In this document: positions 27,942-36,897 of the stretch, one piece after another
Position numbering within the stretch: the stretch's first letter is position 1
Layout: the number at the start of each line of letters is the position of its first letter
From: Microbulbifer agarilyticus
GTDB taxonomy: Bacteria; Pseudomonadota; Gammaproteobacteria; Pseudomonadales; Cellvibrionaceae
DNA: 64,000 bases
Reading direction: 5' to 3'
NCBI RefSeq assembly: GCF_001999945.1
Contig: NZ_CP019650.1
Span: 3,215,001-3,279,000 of the forward strand
Position numbers and translations under genes: made by a program
The notes under the pieces: generated by a model
Told to the model about the DNA's origin: nothing
Databases searched by the model: none
What the model saw: the letters and a program-made list of their open reading frames with translations, nothing else

Positions 27942-28107
27942 GTCACCACCATAACCTGGGTTGACTGACGAGTTTATGACCAGTTTGTTACCTGCAGACA
28001 TAGAAATTAGGGTGTTTTTTGATCACAAGCAGGGAGCTGGGTTGCATCGAAACGCTCAAAAGGTAAAACTTAGCGTCCCCTGAACACTTTGTAACCAGGC
28101 GTAACAC

Positions 28108-29502
28108 ATGAGCCACATTCTGATCGTTGAAGATGAAGCCATTATCCGCACGGCTCTGCGCAAGCTGCTGGAGCGGCACCGCTACAAGATCAGTGAAGCC
28201 GGCTCGGTCCGTGAGGCCACCACAAAATACCGCCTCGCGGATATGGACCTCATCATTTCCGACCTGCGCCTGCCCGGTGCACCCGGCACCGACCTGCTCA
28301 AGCTGGCTGGCGACGTGCCGGTACTGATCATGACCAGCTACGCCAGCCTGCGCTCTGCGGTTGACTCCATGCGCATGGGCGCCGCCGACTATATCGCCAA
28401 ACCCTTCGATCACGACGAAATGCTCGCCACCGTGCGCCGTGTCATCGGCAAGGCGGAACAAAATCGCGCGGCCGGTGCCGCAGCAGCGGACAGCAAAGCC
28501 GAAGGGCGCGCCATATCCGGCATGATCGGTGACAGCCCGGTAATGCGCGATCTATACGCGCGTATTCACAAAGTGGCCCCCACCGACGCCACCGTACTGG
28601 TGCACGGTGAGACCGGTACCGGTAAAGAACTGGTCGCGCGAGCGATCCACGAAGAGAGCAAGCGCAACGGCAAACCGCTGATCTCGGTGAACTGTGCCGC
28701 CATTCCGGAAACCCTGATCGAAGCAGAGCTGTTTGGTCACGAGAAAGGCGCATTTACCGGCGCCCAAACCGCGCGCGAGGGTCTGATTGCGGCTGCCGAT
28801 GGCGGCACCCTGTTCCTCGATGAAATCGGCGAATTACCTCTGGAAGCACAGGCACGACTGCTGCGCGTGTTGCAGGAAGGTGAGGTGCGTCCCATTGGCG
28901 CCATTGAGTCGCGCAAGGTCAACGTCCGCCTAGTCGCGGCAACCCACCGGAACCTGCGCCAGCTAGCAGCCGAACACAAGTTCCGGGAAGACTTGTATTA
29001 CCGCATCAACGTGGTTCAGATGACCCTGCCGCCCCTGCGCGAGCGCGGCAAGGACGTACTGACCATTGCCGAGAACCTGCTGGAGAAATTCTGCGCCAAG
29101 GTCAGCCGTTCGATCTTGCGACTGTCACCGGAAGCGATTCAGGCGATCACCACCTACACCTGGCCCGGTAACGTGCGCGAACTGGAGAATGCCATTCAAC
29201 GGGCGGTGATTCTTACCGAAGACAACGTCGAGATTGACCACCGCACCCTGGACATCGACCTGGACCTGGTGCCGATCGAAGAAGCGGACCCCGAGCGACG
29301 CCCACGTACCAGCCTGCGCGCCGACCCCCGCGAAGACCTGTCACTCGAGGATTACTTCGCCCGTTTCGTTCTGGAACACCAGGACACCATGAGTGAAACC
29401 GAATTGGCCAAAAAGCTCGGCGTGAGCCGCAAGTGCCTGTGGGAGCGACGTCAGAAACTCGGCATCCCCCGCAAGAAGGCCAAACGGCTGGCCGAAGCCT
29501 GA
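28108..29502 (+). CDS. cbrB: Sigma-54-dependent response regulator CbrB
   Basis: A 464-residue NtrC-type regulator. Receiver domain with phospho-acceptor Asp52 (IISDLRLP), AAA+ domain with Walker A GETGTGKE (167-174), the sigma-54-contact loop GAFTGA (214-219) and [20 protein letters not shown], then a Fis-type DNA-binding domain ending ELAKKLGVSRKCLWERRQKL. It is expected to activate the sRNA gene downstream. TGTTAC (27986-27991) and GTAACA (28101-28106) half-sites in the 166-base cbrA-cbrB gap hint at autoregulation. Confidence 0.95.
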   Translation: MSHILIVEDEAIIRTALRKLLERHRYKISEAGSVREATTKYRLADMDLIISDLRLPGAPGTDLLKLAGDVPVLIMTSYASLRSAVDSMRMGAADYIAKPFDHDEMLATVRRVIGKAEQNRAAGAAAADSKAEGRAISGMIGDSPVMRDLYARIHKVAPTDATVLVHGETGTGKELVARAIHEESKRNGKPLISVNCAAIPETLIEAELFGHEKGAFTGAQTAREGLIAAADGGTLFLDEIGELPLEAQARLLRVLQEGEVRPIGAIESRKVNVRLVAATHRNLRQLAAEHKFREDLYYRINVVQMTLPPLRERGKDVLTIAENLLEKFCAKVSRSILRLSPEAIQAITTYTWPGNVRELENAIQRAVILTEDNVEIDHRTLDIDLDLVPIEEADPERRPRTSLRADPREDLSLEDYFARFVLEHQDTMSETELAKKLGVSRKCLWERRQKLGIPRKKAKRLAEA

Positions 29503-29530
29503 TCTTTTTCAGCCCGCCCACACACACTAG

Positions 29531-29561
29531 AAAAGCCCGCGCACACCACGCGGGCTTTTTT
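29531..29561 (+). terminator. Terminator after cbrB
   Basis: Arms AAAAGCCCGCG and CGCGGGCTTTTTT with a seven-base loop, 30 bases after the stop. Confidence 0.9.
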
Positions 29562-29729
29562 GTTACCCCGTCCCAAGCAAAAAAACGTCTTTATTTTCAA
29601 ACAGTTGGAAGGCTGCGGCGTACCAGCAGCGGAAGTGTGGGGGCAGCCGAGAGAAGGTGCGAATTGGTAACAGGTGAAAGTGTTACCCAGTTCCGCCCCT
29701 AAGTAACAACCACCGCACTATGCGTAACG
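29561..29729 (+). promoter_or_regulatory. Cluster of putative CbrB binding sites
   Basis: Half-sites: TGTTAC 29561-29566, GTAACA 29667-29672, TGTTAC 29681-29686, GTAACA 29703-29708, GTAACG 29724-29729. The middle ones pair as GTAACA-N8-TGTTAC and TGTTAC-N16-GTAACA. From memory, CbrB sites in Pseudomonas are of this TGTTAC/GTAACA type. Their distance of 75-240 bases upstream of a -24/-12 promoter suits enhancers. Confidence 0.7.
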
Positions 29730-29803
29730 GAAAGCGGGATTCCAGCGCCACAAAAAAGTTCCTCAAAAACCTAAGTTATTGATTTTTAATGATTTTTTAA
29801 AGT

Positions 29804-29819
29804 TGGCACGCTATCTGCT
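29804..29819 (+). promoter_or_regulatory. Sigma-54 promoter of the CrcZ-like RNA
   Basis: TGGCAC-N5-CTGCT: the -24 GG (29805-29806) and -12 GC (29817-29818) are exactly 12 apart. Transcription should begin at about 29828-29831, right before the A-rich tract. Confidence 0.8.
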
Positions 29820-29829
29820 TTGTATAGGC

Positions 29830-30230
29830 TAAACAACAAGAACAGCCAAGAATAATAATAAATGACTGTTTAAGCCCTAATAACAACTGACAATAAGCGG
29901 GCGCAACACAATAAAAATAATAACGGGAAGATCGACAATAAAAGCCAAAGTGATCGAATCCGGAGCAAAATTTGAGCAATAAAAACAATAAAGCTCGCAA
30001 TAACAATAAAAATAAACAATAAGTAATAAGAAACAATAATAAAAATAAACAATAAGAATAAAGACGAATAACAAGAACAATAACTTGTAGAAGACAACAA
30101 AAATAACGACAAGCACGTGACAAACTGACTGATTGTGCCTGGGAGAGGGTTTGCTGAATAGCAAATTGATAGCGCAAGGAAGCCGCTGCCTTCATACCGA
30201 ATAAGAATAATTTCTTTCTTTTCTTTATTT
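29830..30230 (+). ncRNA. crcZ: CrcZ-like small RNA (Hfq/Crc decoy)
   Basis: A long A-rich, G-poor transcript region between cbrB and pcnB, exactly where Pseudomonas has crcZ. It is packed with AANAANAA motifs, the sequence bound by Hfq with Crc: for example AACAACAAGAA (29832-29842), AAGAATAATAATAA (29848-29861), AATAACAA (29879-29886), AATAAAAATAATAA near 29910 and a dense block 29997-30090. CrcZ titrates Hfq/Crc and so relieves carbon catabolite repression. The 5' end follows the sigma-54 promoter; the 3' end is a guess, since no clear terminator is seen before the U-rich stretch near 30210-30230. The reverse strand shows Leu/Phe-rich ORFs, an artefact of this composition. Confidence 0.85.
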
Positions 30231-30453
30231 CACTCGATGCACTTTGATGCTGGACCCCATTGGATTGGGCCCGGCAGCTGTGCATTGTGCTGTATGTGTT
30301 AGAATCCGCCTCCAAACCGTCTTCCGGGCCTGTAGCTGCCGGAGCAACCCCGGTTTATCTAGAGTACTTTTAAGCAACCGCTTCAGAGAAAGTACACCGA
30401 TACAGATACAGCCGCCCCTGCATCAGTGGGCTGCGGACAAAACAGATAGCCGT

Positions 30454-31929
30454 ATGTTCAATACCCTGATCAGCCGAATCAAGCGCTGGCACGACAAGTC
30501 GAAGTCCGCCGAAGGCGATTCCGCAGTGGAATCCAGCCGGCCAGACACCACCTCCACACGCGGCCCTCGCCCACCGAGCCCCGGGCGCAAGAAGTCCAAA
30601 CGATCCAGCAACACCCGCACCGTGATTCCCCGCGGCGATCACTGCCTGTCCCGACGCGACGTGAGCCGCGCGGCACTGACGGTCATGAAACGCCTGCAGG
30701 AGGCCGGTTTTGAGGCTTATATCGTCGGCGGTGGTGTGCGTGACTTACTGCTGGGCGGCCACCCCAAGGACTTCGACGTCGCCACCGATGCCACCCCGGA
30801 GCAGGCCAAGCAGCTGTTTCGCGGGGCGCGCATCGTCGGGCGCCGCTTCCGTATCCTCCACGCCCGCATCGGCCGTGAAGTGATCGAAGTAACCACTTTC
30901 CGCGGCCATCACAGTGATGGAGAGGCCCACGAGGCGCAACAATCCGAACACGGCATGCTGTTGCGGGACAATGTCTACGGCGACCTGGAAAGCGATGCGG
31001 TACGCCGGGATTTCACCGTCAATGCGCTGTACTACACCATCAACGGTTTTGAGATTCACGACTATACCGGTGGTATCCAGGACATCGAGCAGCGCCTGAT
31101 TCGCATGATCGGCGACCCTGCAACCCGCTATAAAGAGGACCCGGTGCGGATGCTGCGCGCAGTCCGCTTTGCCGCCAAACTGGATTTCGACATTGAACCG
31201 GGCACCGCTGCGCCACTGCGCGAGCTGGCACCGCTGCTGCGAAATATTGCCCCGGCCCGCCTGTTCGACGAAGTCCTCAAGCTGTTGATGAGCGGCAATG
31301 GCGAACGCACCTTCGAACTACTGCGCGAATACGAGCTGTGGCCCCACCTGTTCCCCGACAATGCGCGTATGCTCGAGAATCCGGAAGCCTTGGCGCTCAC
31401 CCGCCAGGCCCTGCGCAACACCGATACCCGTATCCGTTCTGACCAACGCGTCACTCCCGCATTCCTTTACGCAGCGTTGTTGTGGCCCGCGGTAAACAGC
31501 GAACAGAACTTCCTGACCGAAAAAGGCATCCCTCCGGTGCCGGCCCTGGCGCAAGCCGCGCAAAAAATTACCAGTGCACAACTGGTTCACACGGCGATTC
31601 CCAAGCGTTTCTCCATGCCCATGCGGGAAATCTGGGACATGCAATCCCGCCTGCCGCGTCGCGGTGGCGAGCGCGCTTTCCGCCTGATGGAACACCCGCG
31701 TTTTCGCGCCGCGTACGACTTCCTGTTGCTGCGCGAAGACAGCGGCGAGATTCCTTCCGGGCTGGGTCAATGGTGGACTGAGTTCCAGCAACAGGACGAA
31801 GAGCAGCGTCTGCAAATGGTTCGTGACGTTCCCAGAAATGGGCCCCGCGGCAGTAAAAGCCGGGGCCGCCGCAACCGCGGCGGTCGCCGCAACCGCACCA
31901 ACAAGGGCGGCGAAAGCCCGTCAAATTGA
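30454..31929 (+). CDS. pcnB: Poly(A) polymerase I
   Basis: About 491 residues from ATG 30454; the open frame extends upstream to 30244, but that stretch lacks homology and is leader. PcnB adds 3' poly(A) tails that promote RNA decay. After a basic Ser-rich N-terminus come the nucleotidyltransferase core YIVGGGVRDLLLGGHPKDFDVATDA, the GRRFRILHARIGREVIEVTTFR segment, DAVRRDFTVNALYY and the RNA-binding domain, ending in a very basic RGRRNRGGRRNRTNK tail. A TAGAAT near 30299-30304 could be a -10. Confidence 0.94.
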   Translation: MFNTLISRIKRWHDKSKSAEGDSAVESSRPDTTSTRGPRPPSPGRKKSKRSSNTRTVIPRGDHCLSRRDVSRAALTVMKRLQEAGFEAYIVGGGVRDLLLGGHPKDFDVATDATPEQAKQLFRGARIVGRRFRILHARIGREVIEVTTFRGHHSDGEAHEAQQSEHGMLLRDNVYGDLESDAVRRDFTVNALYYTINGFEIHDYTGGIQDIEQRLIRMIGDPATRYKEDPVRMLRAVRFAAKLDFDIEPGTAAPLRELAPLLRNIAPARLFDEVLKLLMSGNGERTFELLREYELWPHLFPDNARMLENPEALALTRQALRNTDTRIRSDQRVTPAFLYAALLWPAVNSEQNFLTEKGIPPVPALAQAAQKITSAQLVHTAIPKRFSMPMREIWDMQSRLPRRGGERAFRLMEHPRFRAAYDFLLLREDSGEIPSGLGQWWTEFQQQDEEQRLQMVRDVPRNGPRGSKSRGRRNRGGRRNRTNKGGESPSN

Positions 31930-31942
31930 GCGGACTTCACCA

Positions 31943-32419
31943 GTGACTCGCTGTTATATTGGCCTCGGTAGCAACCTCGCGGACCCCGCCGGGCAGCTGC
32001 GCAGCGCGCTGGACGCCATGGCCGAAATCGCGCACACACAATTAGTCGAGAGCTCTCCGTTTTATACCAGCGCACCGGTAGGCCCCGGAGAGCAGCCAGA
32101 TTATGTGAATGCCGTAGCGGCACTGGATACCGACCTGAGTCCGGAAGCGTTACTGGATGCGCTGCAGTCCATTGAGAACGTGCACGGTCGCGAACGCACG
32201 GTGCGCTGGGGAGCGCGTACGCTGGACCTGGACGTGTTGCTGTTTGGCAACCAGACCCTGGAGACCGACCGCCTGAGCGTGCCGCATCCGCGCATTCCAG
32301 AAAGAAATTTTGTGCTGGTTCCACTGGCCGATGTGGCCCCGGACCTCGTGATGCCCGATGGCACACCACTGCGTGCTCTGCTTGATCAGTGTCCAGCCAA
32401 CCGGTTACACCGACTGTAA
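31943..32419 (+). CDS. folK: 6-hydroxymethyl-7,8-dihydropterin pyrophosphokinase
   Basis: 158 residues from GTG 31943, the start that gives the canonical MTRCYIGLGSNLADP. HPPK transfers pyrophosphate from ATP to the pterin in folate synthesis. Signatures: SSPFYTSAPVG, QPDYVNAV, RWGARTLDLDVLLFG (metal-binding Asp pair) and HPRIPERNFVLVPL. It begins 13 bases after pcnB stops, as in Pseudomonas. Confidence 0.94.
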   Translation: MTRCYIGLGSNLADPAGQLRSALDAMAEIAHTQLVESSPFYTSAPVGPGEQPDYVNAVAALDTDLSPEALLDALQSIENVHGRERTVRWGARTLDLDVLLFGNQTLETDRLSVPHPRIPERNFVLVPLADVAPDLVMPDGTPLRALLDQCPANRLHRL

Positions 32420-32446
32420 CCGGGGAACCCCTAAGGAGTAACCTCG

Positions 32447-33166
32447 GTGAGTAATTTTCCCGCGCCCGACGTCCCCTCTTCCGACGATTACCGTGCCGAA
32501 AACCTTTCCCACGAGATCGATTTGAAAGGTCGGGACTTGCCGCGCTTTATTGCGGTAGAAGGCAATATTGGTGTGGGTAAAACCACCCTGGCGAAGCGTC
32601 TGGCGGCAACATTCAATTACGATACCCTGCTGGAGCTACCGGAAGACAACCCCTTCCTCGAGCGCTTCTACCGCGACCCAAAAAGCGCAGCCCTGCCCAC
32701 ACAGTTACATTTTTTGCTGCAACGCTCGCAGCAAATCCAGGCCCTGCGTCAGGACGATATGTTTAAACCGGTGCGGGTGGCGGATTTCCTGATCGAGAAA
32801 GACCATCTGTTTGCCGAGGTTACCCTCGACAGCGATGAACTACAGCTCTACCGTCAGGTATACCAGCACCTCACTCTCGAAGCCCCGAAACCGGACCTGG
32901 TGATCTACCTGCAGGCGCCGCTGAATGTATTACAGGAGCGCATTCACAAACGCGGTATCAGTGCAGAACGCAGCATCAGTAACGAGTATCTGAGCACGCT
33001 CAACGAGGCGTACACCAAGTTCTTCCACTATTACGATCAGGCGCCGCTGCTCATCGTCAACTGCGCAGAAATTGATATCGTCGATCAGCAGAATGACTAT
33101 CAACAGCTGGTGGAATACCTGCTGAACGTAAAAAGCGGCCGGCATTACTACAATCCTGGAAAGTAA
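32447..33166 (+). CDS. Deoxynucleoside kinase family protein
   Basis: A 239-residue dNK-type P-loop kinase, GTG start with AAGGAG upstream. EGNIGVGKTT (residues 38-47) is the P-loop; LPEDNPFLERFY and FLLQRSQQ match the substrate region; IHKRGISAERSISNEYL is the ERS/lid region. These enzymes phosphorylate deoxyadenosine, deoxyguanosine or related nucleosides for salvage. Its place between folK and panB is a known variant in marine gammaproteobacteria. Specificity cannot be read from sequence. Confidence 0.88.
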   Translation: MSNFPAPDVPSSDDYRAENLSHEIDLKGRDLPRFIAVEGNIGVGKTTLAKRLAATFNYDTLLELPEDNPFLERFYRDPKSAALPTQLHFLLQRSQQIQALRQDDMFKPVRVADFLIEKDHLFAEVTLDSDELQLYRQVYQHLTLEAPKPDLVIYLQAPLNVLQERIHKRGISAERSISNEYLSTLNEAYTKFFHYYDQAPLLIVNCAEIDIVDQQNDYQQLVEYLLNVKSGRHYYNPGK

Positions 33167-33254
33167 CCCCTACAAGCCTCCACAGGCGTCTAGGTGACGC
33201 CACAGTACCATTAGAGAAGCCCGGGCCAATGCGCCCGCAAAGCGAGAACACAAC

Positions 33255-34070
33255 ATGCCCTACGGACCCCAAGAGCTGAGCAAGCCCGTTACGGTACAAA
33301 CGCTGCGCAAGATGAAAGCCGACGGTGAAAAGTTTATCTGTGTCGCCCTCTACGACGCGCCCATGGCGGCGATGGCGCAGAGAACTGGCGTCGAAACGCT
33401 ACTGATTGGCGACTCACTGGGCATGACCGTACTGGGATACGACAGCACTATCCCGGTGACCATGGAGCAGATGATCTATCACGTCGAGGCAGTAGCGCGG
33501 GGTAACAAGAAGTCCCTGATCATGGGCGACCTGCCCTTTATGACCTACGCCACCCCGGAGCAGGCTCTGACCAATGCCACCCGCATCATGCAGGCCGGTG
33601 CCCATATGGTGAAGATTGAGGGCGGTGCCTGGCTCGCACCGACGGTCAAAATGCTCACCGAACGCGGTATCCCGGTGTGTGCCCACCTGGGGCTTACCCC
33701 ACAATCGGTACACAAGCTCGGCGGTTTCCGGGTACAGGGCCGCGACGACGAGCGCGCTGGTGAAATTCTCGATGACGCAGTACAACTGGACGAGGCTGGT
33801 GCAGACCTGCTGGTGCTCGAGTGTGTACCCACGGAGCTCGGCAAACGCATTACCGAAACCGTCACCATGCCCACCATTGGTATCGGCGCCGGCCCGCACA
33901 CCGATGCCCAGGTGCTGGTGATCAACGACATTCTCGGCCTCACAGAAAAGCCACCGAAATTCTCCAAGAACTTTCTGGTGGAAGCCGGCGATATTCCCGG
34001 TGCGCTGCGTAAGTACGCCGAAGATGTGAAGGGCGGTATTTTCCCGGACGCCGACCACAGCTTTAGTTGA
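33255..34070 (+). CDS. panB: 3-methyl-2-oxobutanoate hydroxymethyltransferase
   Basis: 271 residues. PanB makes ketopantoate from alpha-ketoisovalerate and methylene-THF, the first step of pantothenate synthesis. Conserved segments: LYDAPMAAMAQRTGVETLLIGDSLGM (metal Asp in GDS), VKIEGGAWLAP, GIPVCAHLGLTPQSVH, VLECVP and IGIGAGPHTDAQVLV. The usual partner panC is not downstream here; a thioesterase gene follows instead. Confidence 0.96.
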   Translation: MPYGPQELSKPVTVQTLRKMKADGEKFICVALYDAPMAAMAQRTGVETLLIGDSLGMTVLGYDSTIPVTMEQMIYHVEAVARGNKKSLIMGDLPFMTYATPEQALTNATRIMQAGAHMVKIEGGAWLAPTVKMLTERGIPVCAHLGLTPQSVHKLGGFRVQGRDDERAGEILDDAVQLDEAGADLLVLECVPTELGKRITETVTMPTIGIGAGPHTDAQVLVINDILGLTEKPPKFSKNFLVEAGDIPGALRKYAEDVKGGIFPDADHSFS

Positions 34071-34123
34071 AGCGCACGCACTGGTTAGCGACCGGCACCA
34101 CGAGAAATCACAGGACAAGCAGT

Positions 34124-34939
34124 ATGGATTTCGAAACCACTTTGAATGTTGCACGCCGCGATGCGCCCGCGCAGATTCCGGCAGGCTGGAGCCAGGGGCG
34201 TGCTACCTTTGGCGGTATGGTGGCCGCGGTTCTGTACCAGCCGCTGGAATCGGCCCTGGAGCAGGCCTGTGGTGATACCGCGGCGCAAACATACCTGCGC
34301 TCACTAACCTTTTCTTTCGTTGCACCCGCAGCCGCTGGCCCACTGGACACATCGGTGCGCGTACTGCGTGCCGGGCGCTCGGCAGTACAACTGGAAGCCC
34401 ATGCATCGCAGGGCGAACAGGTGACCACCGCCGTACTGGCGAGCTTTGGCAAGCCGCGCGAGTCTGCGGTTTCGGTCGGCACCGGCGCCGCACCAGAATT
34501 TCCCGCACCAGAGGCCTGTGAAGCTCTGCCCTATATCGAAGGGCTGGTCCCAGAGTTTACGCAACACTTCGAGTACCGGCTGGGCGAAGGCGCCATGCCA
34601 TTTACCGGCAGTGATGAAGGGCGTATCGGCGGCTGGATTCGCTTCAAAAGCGACAACAGCGCCCACGTCAGCACCGGACACCTGCTCGCGCTGATCGACG
34701 CCTGGCCACCGGCGGTACTTTCGCTGGTCACCACCCTGTCCCCTGCCAGCACCCTCACCTGGACCGTGGAGCTCATGCCCGCAGCCCACGACCTCGAGGC
34801 AAACAGCAACGACTGGTGGCAGTACCTGGCGGAGGTGGAACAGGCGGAAGACGGCTATGCGGTAATTGGCGCGCGCCTGTGGGATGCGCGCGGCCGCCTG
34901 ATTGCGCTGTCGCGGCAAACGGTAACAATCTTCGGCTGA
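34124..34939 (+). CDS. Acyl-CoA thioesterase-like double hot-dog protein
   Basis: 271 residues from ATG 34124. GWSQGRATFGGMVAAVL and YLRSLTFSFVAPAAAGPL form the first hot-dog unit; IGGWIRFKSDNSAHVS, LLALIDAWPPAVL and STLTWTVELM the second, with Asp in LIDAWPP in the usual catalytic place. It resembles thioesterase-superfamily members related to TesB. Follows panB by 53 bases, so probably same transcript; converges on the zntB-like gene with a 27-base gap. Confidence 0.85.
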   Translation: MDFETTLNVARRDAPAQIPAGWSQGRATFGGMVAAVLYQPLESALEQACGDTAAQTYLRSLTFSFVAPAAAGPLDTSVRVLRAGRSAVQLEAHASQGEQVTTAVLASFGKPRESAVSVGTGAAPEFPAPEACEALPYIEGLVPEFTQHFEYRLGEGAMPFTGSDEGRIGGWIRFKSDNSAHVSTGHLLALIDAWPPAVLSLVTTLSPASTLTWTVELMPAAHDLEANSNDWWQYLAEVEQAEDGYAVIGARLWDARGRLIALSRQTVTIFG

Positions 34940-34966
34940 TTGCCAATGAGAGTTAACCAGCAGTGA

Positions 34967-35935
34967 TTACAGCCACTTTTTCCAGCGGAAAGCCACTAGC
35001 TGCAGCACGACCGTAATCAGCAATAAAGCGCTGAAAATAATAAATGCCTGGGGGTTTTCCGAGCCGGGAATGCCCCCGACATTGACGCCCAGCAATCCGG
35101 TAAAAAAGCCCAGAGGTAAAAATACCGCGGCAATAATCGACAGCAAATACATACGATTGTTGAGCTGCTCGGAAATACGGCTGGCCAACTCTTCCTGGGT
35201 AACGGCAGCCCGGTCGCGGACCTCATCAAGATCCTCAATATGCCGCAACAGGCGGTCGCTTACCTCACGCAGTTGCATTTGATCGCGCTCACTTATCCAC
35301 GACCGCCTCTCCGCCATCAAGTGGGTCAAGGCATCCCGTTGTGGGGTGAGATATCGGCGCAAGGTAATCGTTTGTTTACGTAACACCGCGAGATCCGACC
35401 TGAGGTTGGCACTGTCACCAGCGACAACCCGGTCTTCCAGGGCATCCATGGCATCTTCAAAGCTGTCCACCGTGTGCCCCATGTGCCACACCAGTAATCC
35501 AGCCAGTTCGAACAGTACCCCCGCACTCGTCGCCGGGCCGCGAGCGCGCTCTAGTTGCTCCCGCAAGTCCCTGATTGCTATCAGTGGGCGCTTGCGGGTA
35601 GTGATGATCCTCGACTCCTCCACCCACAGGCGTAGCGACACCATGTCTTCCTGTTCTGATTCGGGATCAAGATTGACCCCGCGCAGGGCAATCAGCAGCC
35701 CGTCGCCTACGGCGGTAGTCCGCGGCCGCGTCTCTTCTGTCAGCAGCGCCTCAGCCACCAGGGGGTCGAGCTGGGCGGCGTCGGATATCCACGAGCGCGC
35801 ATGCGCATCAGAGTAATCCAAATGCACCCACAGGCAGCCCTGACCGGGCTCCCAGGCCTCAATCTCAGCCCAGGCTAAATTACGTGCGCCGCCCTTGCCA
35901 TCCAGAAGGTATCCGTGAATCAATCCGTCGTTCAT
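34967..35935 (-). CDS. zntB: CorA/ZntB-family divalent cation transporter
   Basis: 322 residues from ATG 35935 with GGAGG upstream. A long cytosolic helical funnel (residues 1-265) leads to two C-terminal membrane helices. The pore signature reads GLLGVNVGGIPG; the GVN form followed by GGIPG is that of ZntB, whereas CorA proper has GMN. Expected to carry Zn2+ (uptake with protons in recent work on ZntB). It follows the mutarotase gene by 14 bases, apparently same operon. Confidence 0.88.
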   Translation of the reverse strand: MNDGLIHGYLLDGKGGARNLAWAEIEAWEPGQGCLWVHLDYSDAHARSWISDAAQLDPLVAEALLTEETRPRTTAVGDGLLIALRGVNLDPESEQEDMVSLRLWVEESRIITTRKRPLIAIRDLREQLERARGPATSAGVLFELAGLLVWHMGHTVDSFEDAMDALEDRVVAGDSANLRSDLAVLRKQTITLRRYLTPQRDALTHLMAERRSWISERDQMQLREVSDRLLRHIEDLDEVRDRAAVTQEELASRISEQLNNRMYLLSIIAAVFLPLGFFTGLLGVNVGGIPGSENPQAFIIFSALLLITVVLQLVAFRWKKWL

Positions 35936-35949
35936 CAGCGCCTCCTGAT

Positions 35950-36813
35950 TTAACGAGCAAGCTCCAGGTGGGCCCCAGTGGTCTCCCCGGCTGCTAGCTG
36001 CCAACTATTGGCAAAGGCGTTGCCGTGTTCCACACACACAAACCCCGCGTAATGAGGACCCACGTCAGCCATGGTGGCAGCCAGCTCAGCCCCTGGATTC
36101 CAGGTGATAACGGTGTGACAGTTTTCGCTGCGCGTATGAATAGGGCTCTGTGTAAGGATGGTCTGCTCAGCGGGCGCCTGTTCGAAAACCCGATCGACTT
36201 CGCCGGAGAAGTTCAGGTTGCCCTCCAGGCGGTCGCGTGAGAAACCCGTTGTCTTGTCCAGATATTCAACCCCAGACAACCCCTCGACCTGCACGGTATC
36301 GACGTTATCCACAGCGAAATAACTGTGCAGTGCCCAACTGTACTCCGCGGCAACGTCAGCGGTATTGGTCAGCTCAAGGTCGAACGTCAACGCCGCACCG
36401 AGCCCGATGGTGAGTGAACAGTGAAAGCTCGGCGCAAAGACTTCATCGCCAGGGTGGGAGAAAGACAGCCGTAACAGCACGCGGCCATCCTCGTGTTGCT
36501 CGTCGCTCTCCAGCGTCCAGGACTGGCCGCGCACTAGCCCGTGTTTGGGTTTGGAGGGGTCCGCGCGATTTTCGCCAAACCACGGCAGGCACACTGGCAC
36601 ACCACCGCGCACGGAGCTGCCGGGCGCAAACCGTGCCGCCGGGCTCAACCATAACAACGGCGCGCAATCACGGGCGGTAAACTCAAGAACCTGAGCGCCC
36701 TGCAGCGCAATCACTGCCCGGCATAACGCAGTCTCCACCAACAACAGGTCCAGGCCGGGCTTGCCGTAAAGTGCACCGCTATCGGTATAACTCAGGTAAT
36801 TGGTTGCAACCAC
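35950..36813 (-). CDS. Glucose-6-phosphate 1-epimerase-type mutarotase
   Basis: A 287-residue aldose-epimerase-fold protein of the YeaD/hexose-6-phosphate mutarotase class, GTG start. It would interconvert alpha and beta anomers of hexose phosphates. Recognised from GGVPVCLPWFG, KHGLVRGQSWTLE (His/Arg), ALHSYFAVDNVDTVQVEGL (active-site His) and FVCVEHGNAF. Sits just before the zntB-like gene. Confidence 0.9.
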   Translation of the reverse strand: MVATNYLSYTDSGALYGKPGLDLLLVETALCRAVIALQGAQVLEFTARDCAPLLWLSPAARFAPGSSVRGGVPVCLPWFGENRADPSKPKHGLVRGQSWTLESDEQHEDGRVLLRLSFSHPGDEVFAPSFHCSLTIGLGAALTFDLELTNTADVAAEYSWALHSYFAVDNVDTVQVEGLSGVEYLDKTTGFSRDRLEGNLNFSGEVDRVFEQAPAEQTILTQSPIHTRSENCHTVITWNPGAELAATMADVGPHYAGFVCVEHGNAFANSWQLAAGETTGAHLELAR

Positions 36814-36897
36814 AGGGAAACTCCATCTTCAATTCGTTGCTGGCAATTTATTGCGGGACAAGCGCGGCGGGAATGCGCGGGATCTTGGCCGGGTGCC

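Noticed and set aside
29797..30315. Minus-strand ORFs of 80-172 codons rich in Leu, Phe and Tyr
   Set aside because: They are the reverse complement of the A-rich CrcZ-like RNA; composition alone keeps them open and no RBS or family is seen.
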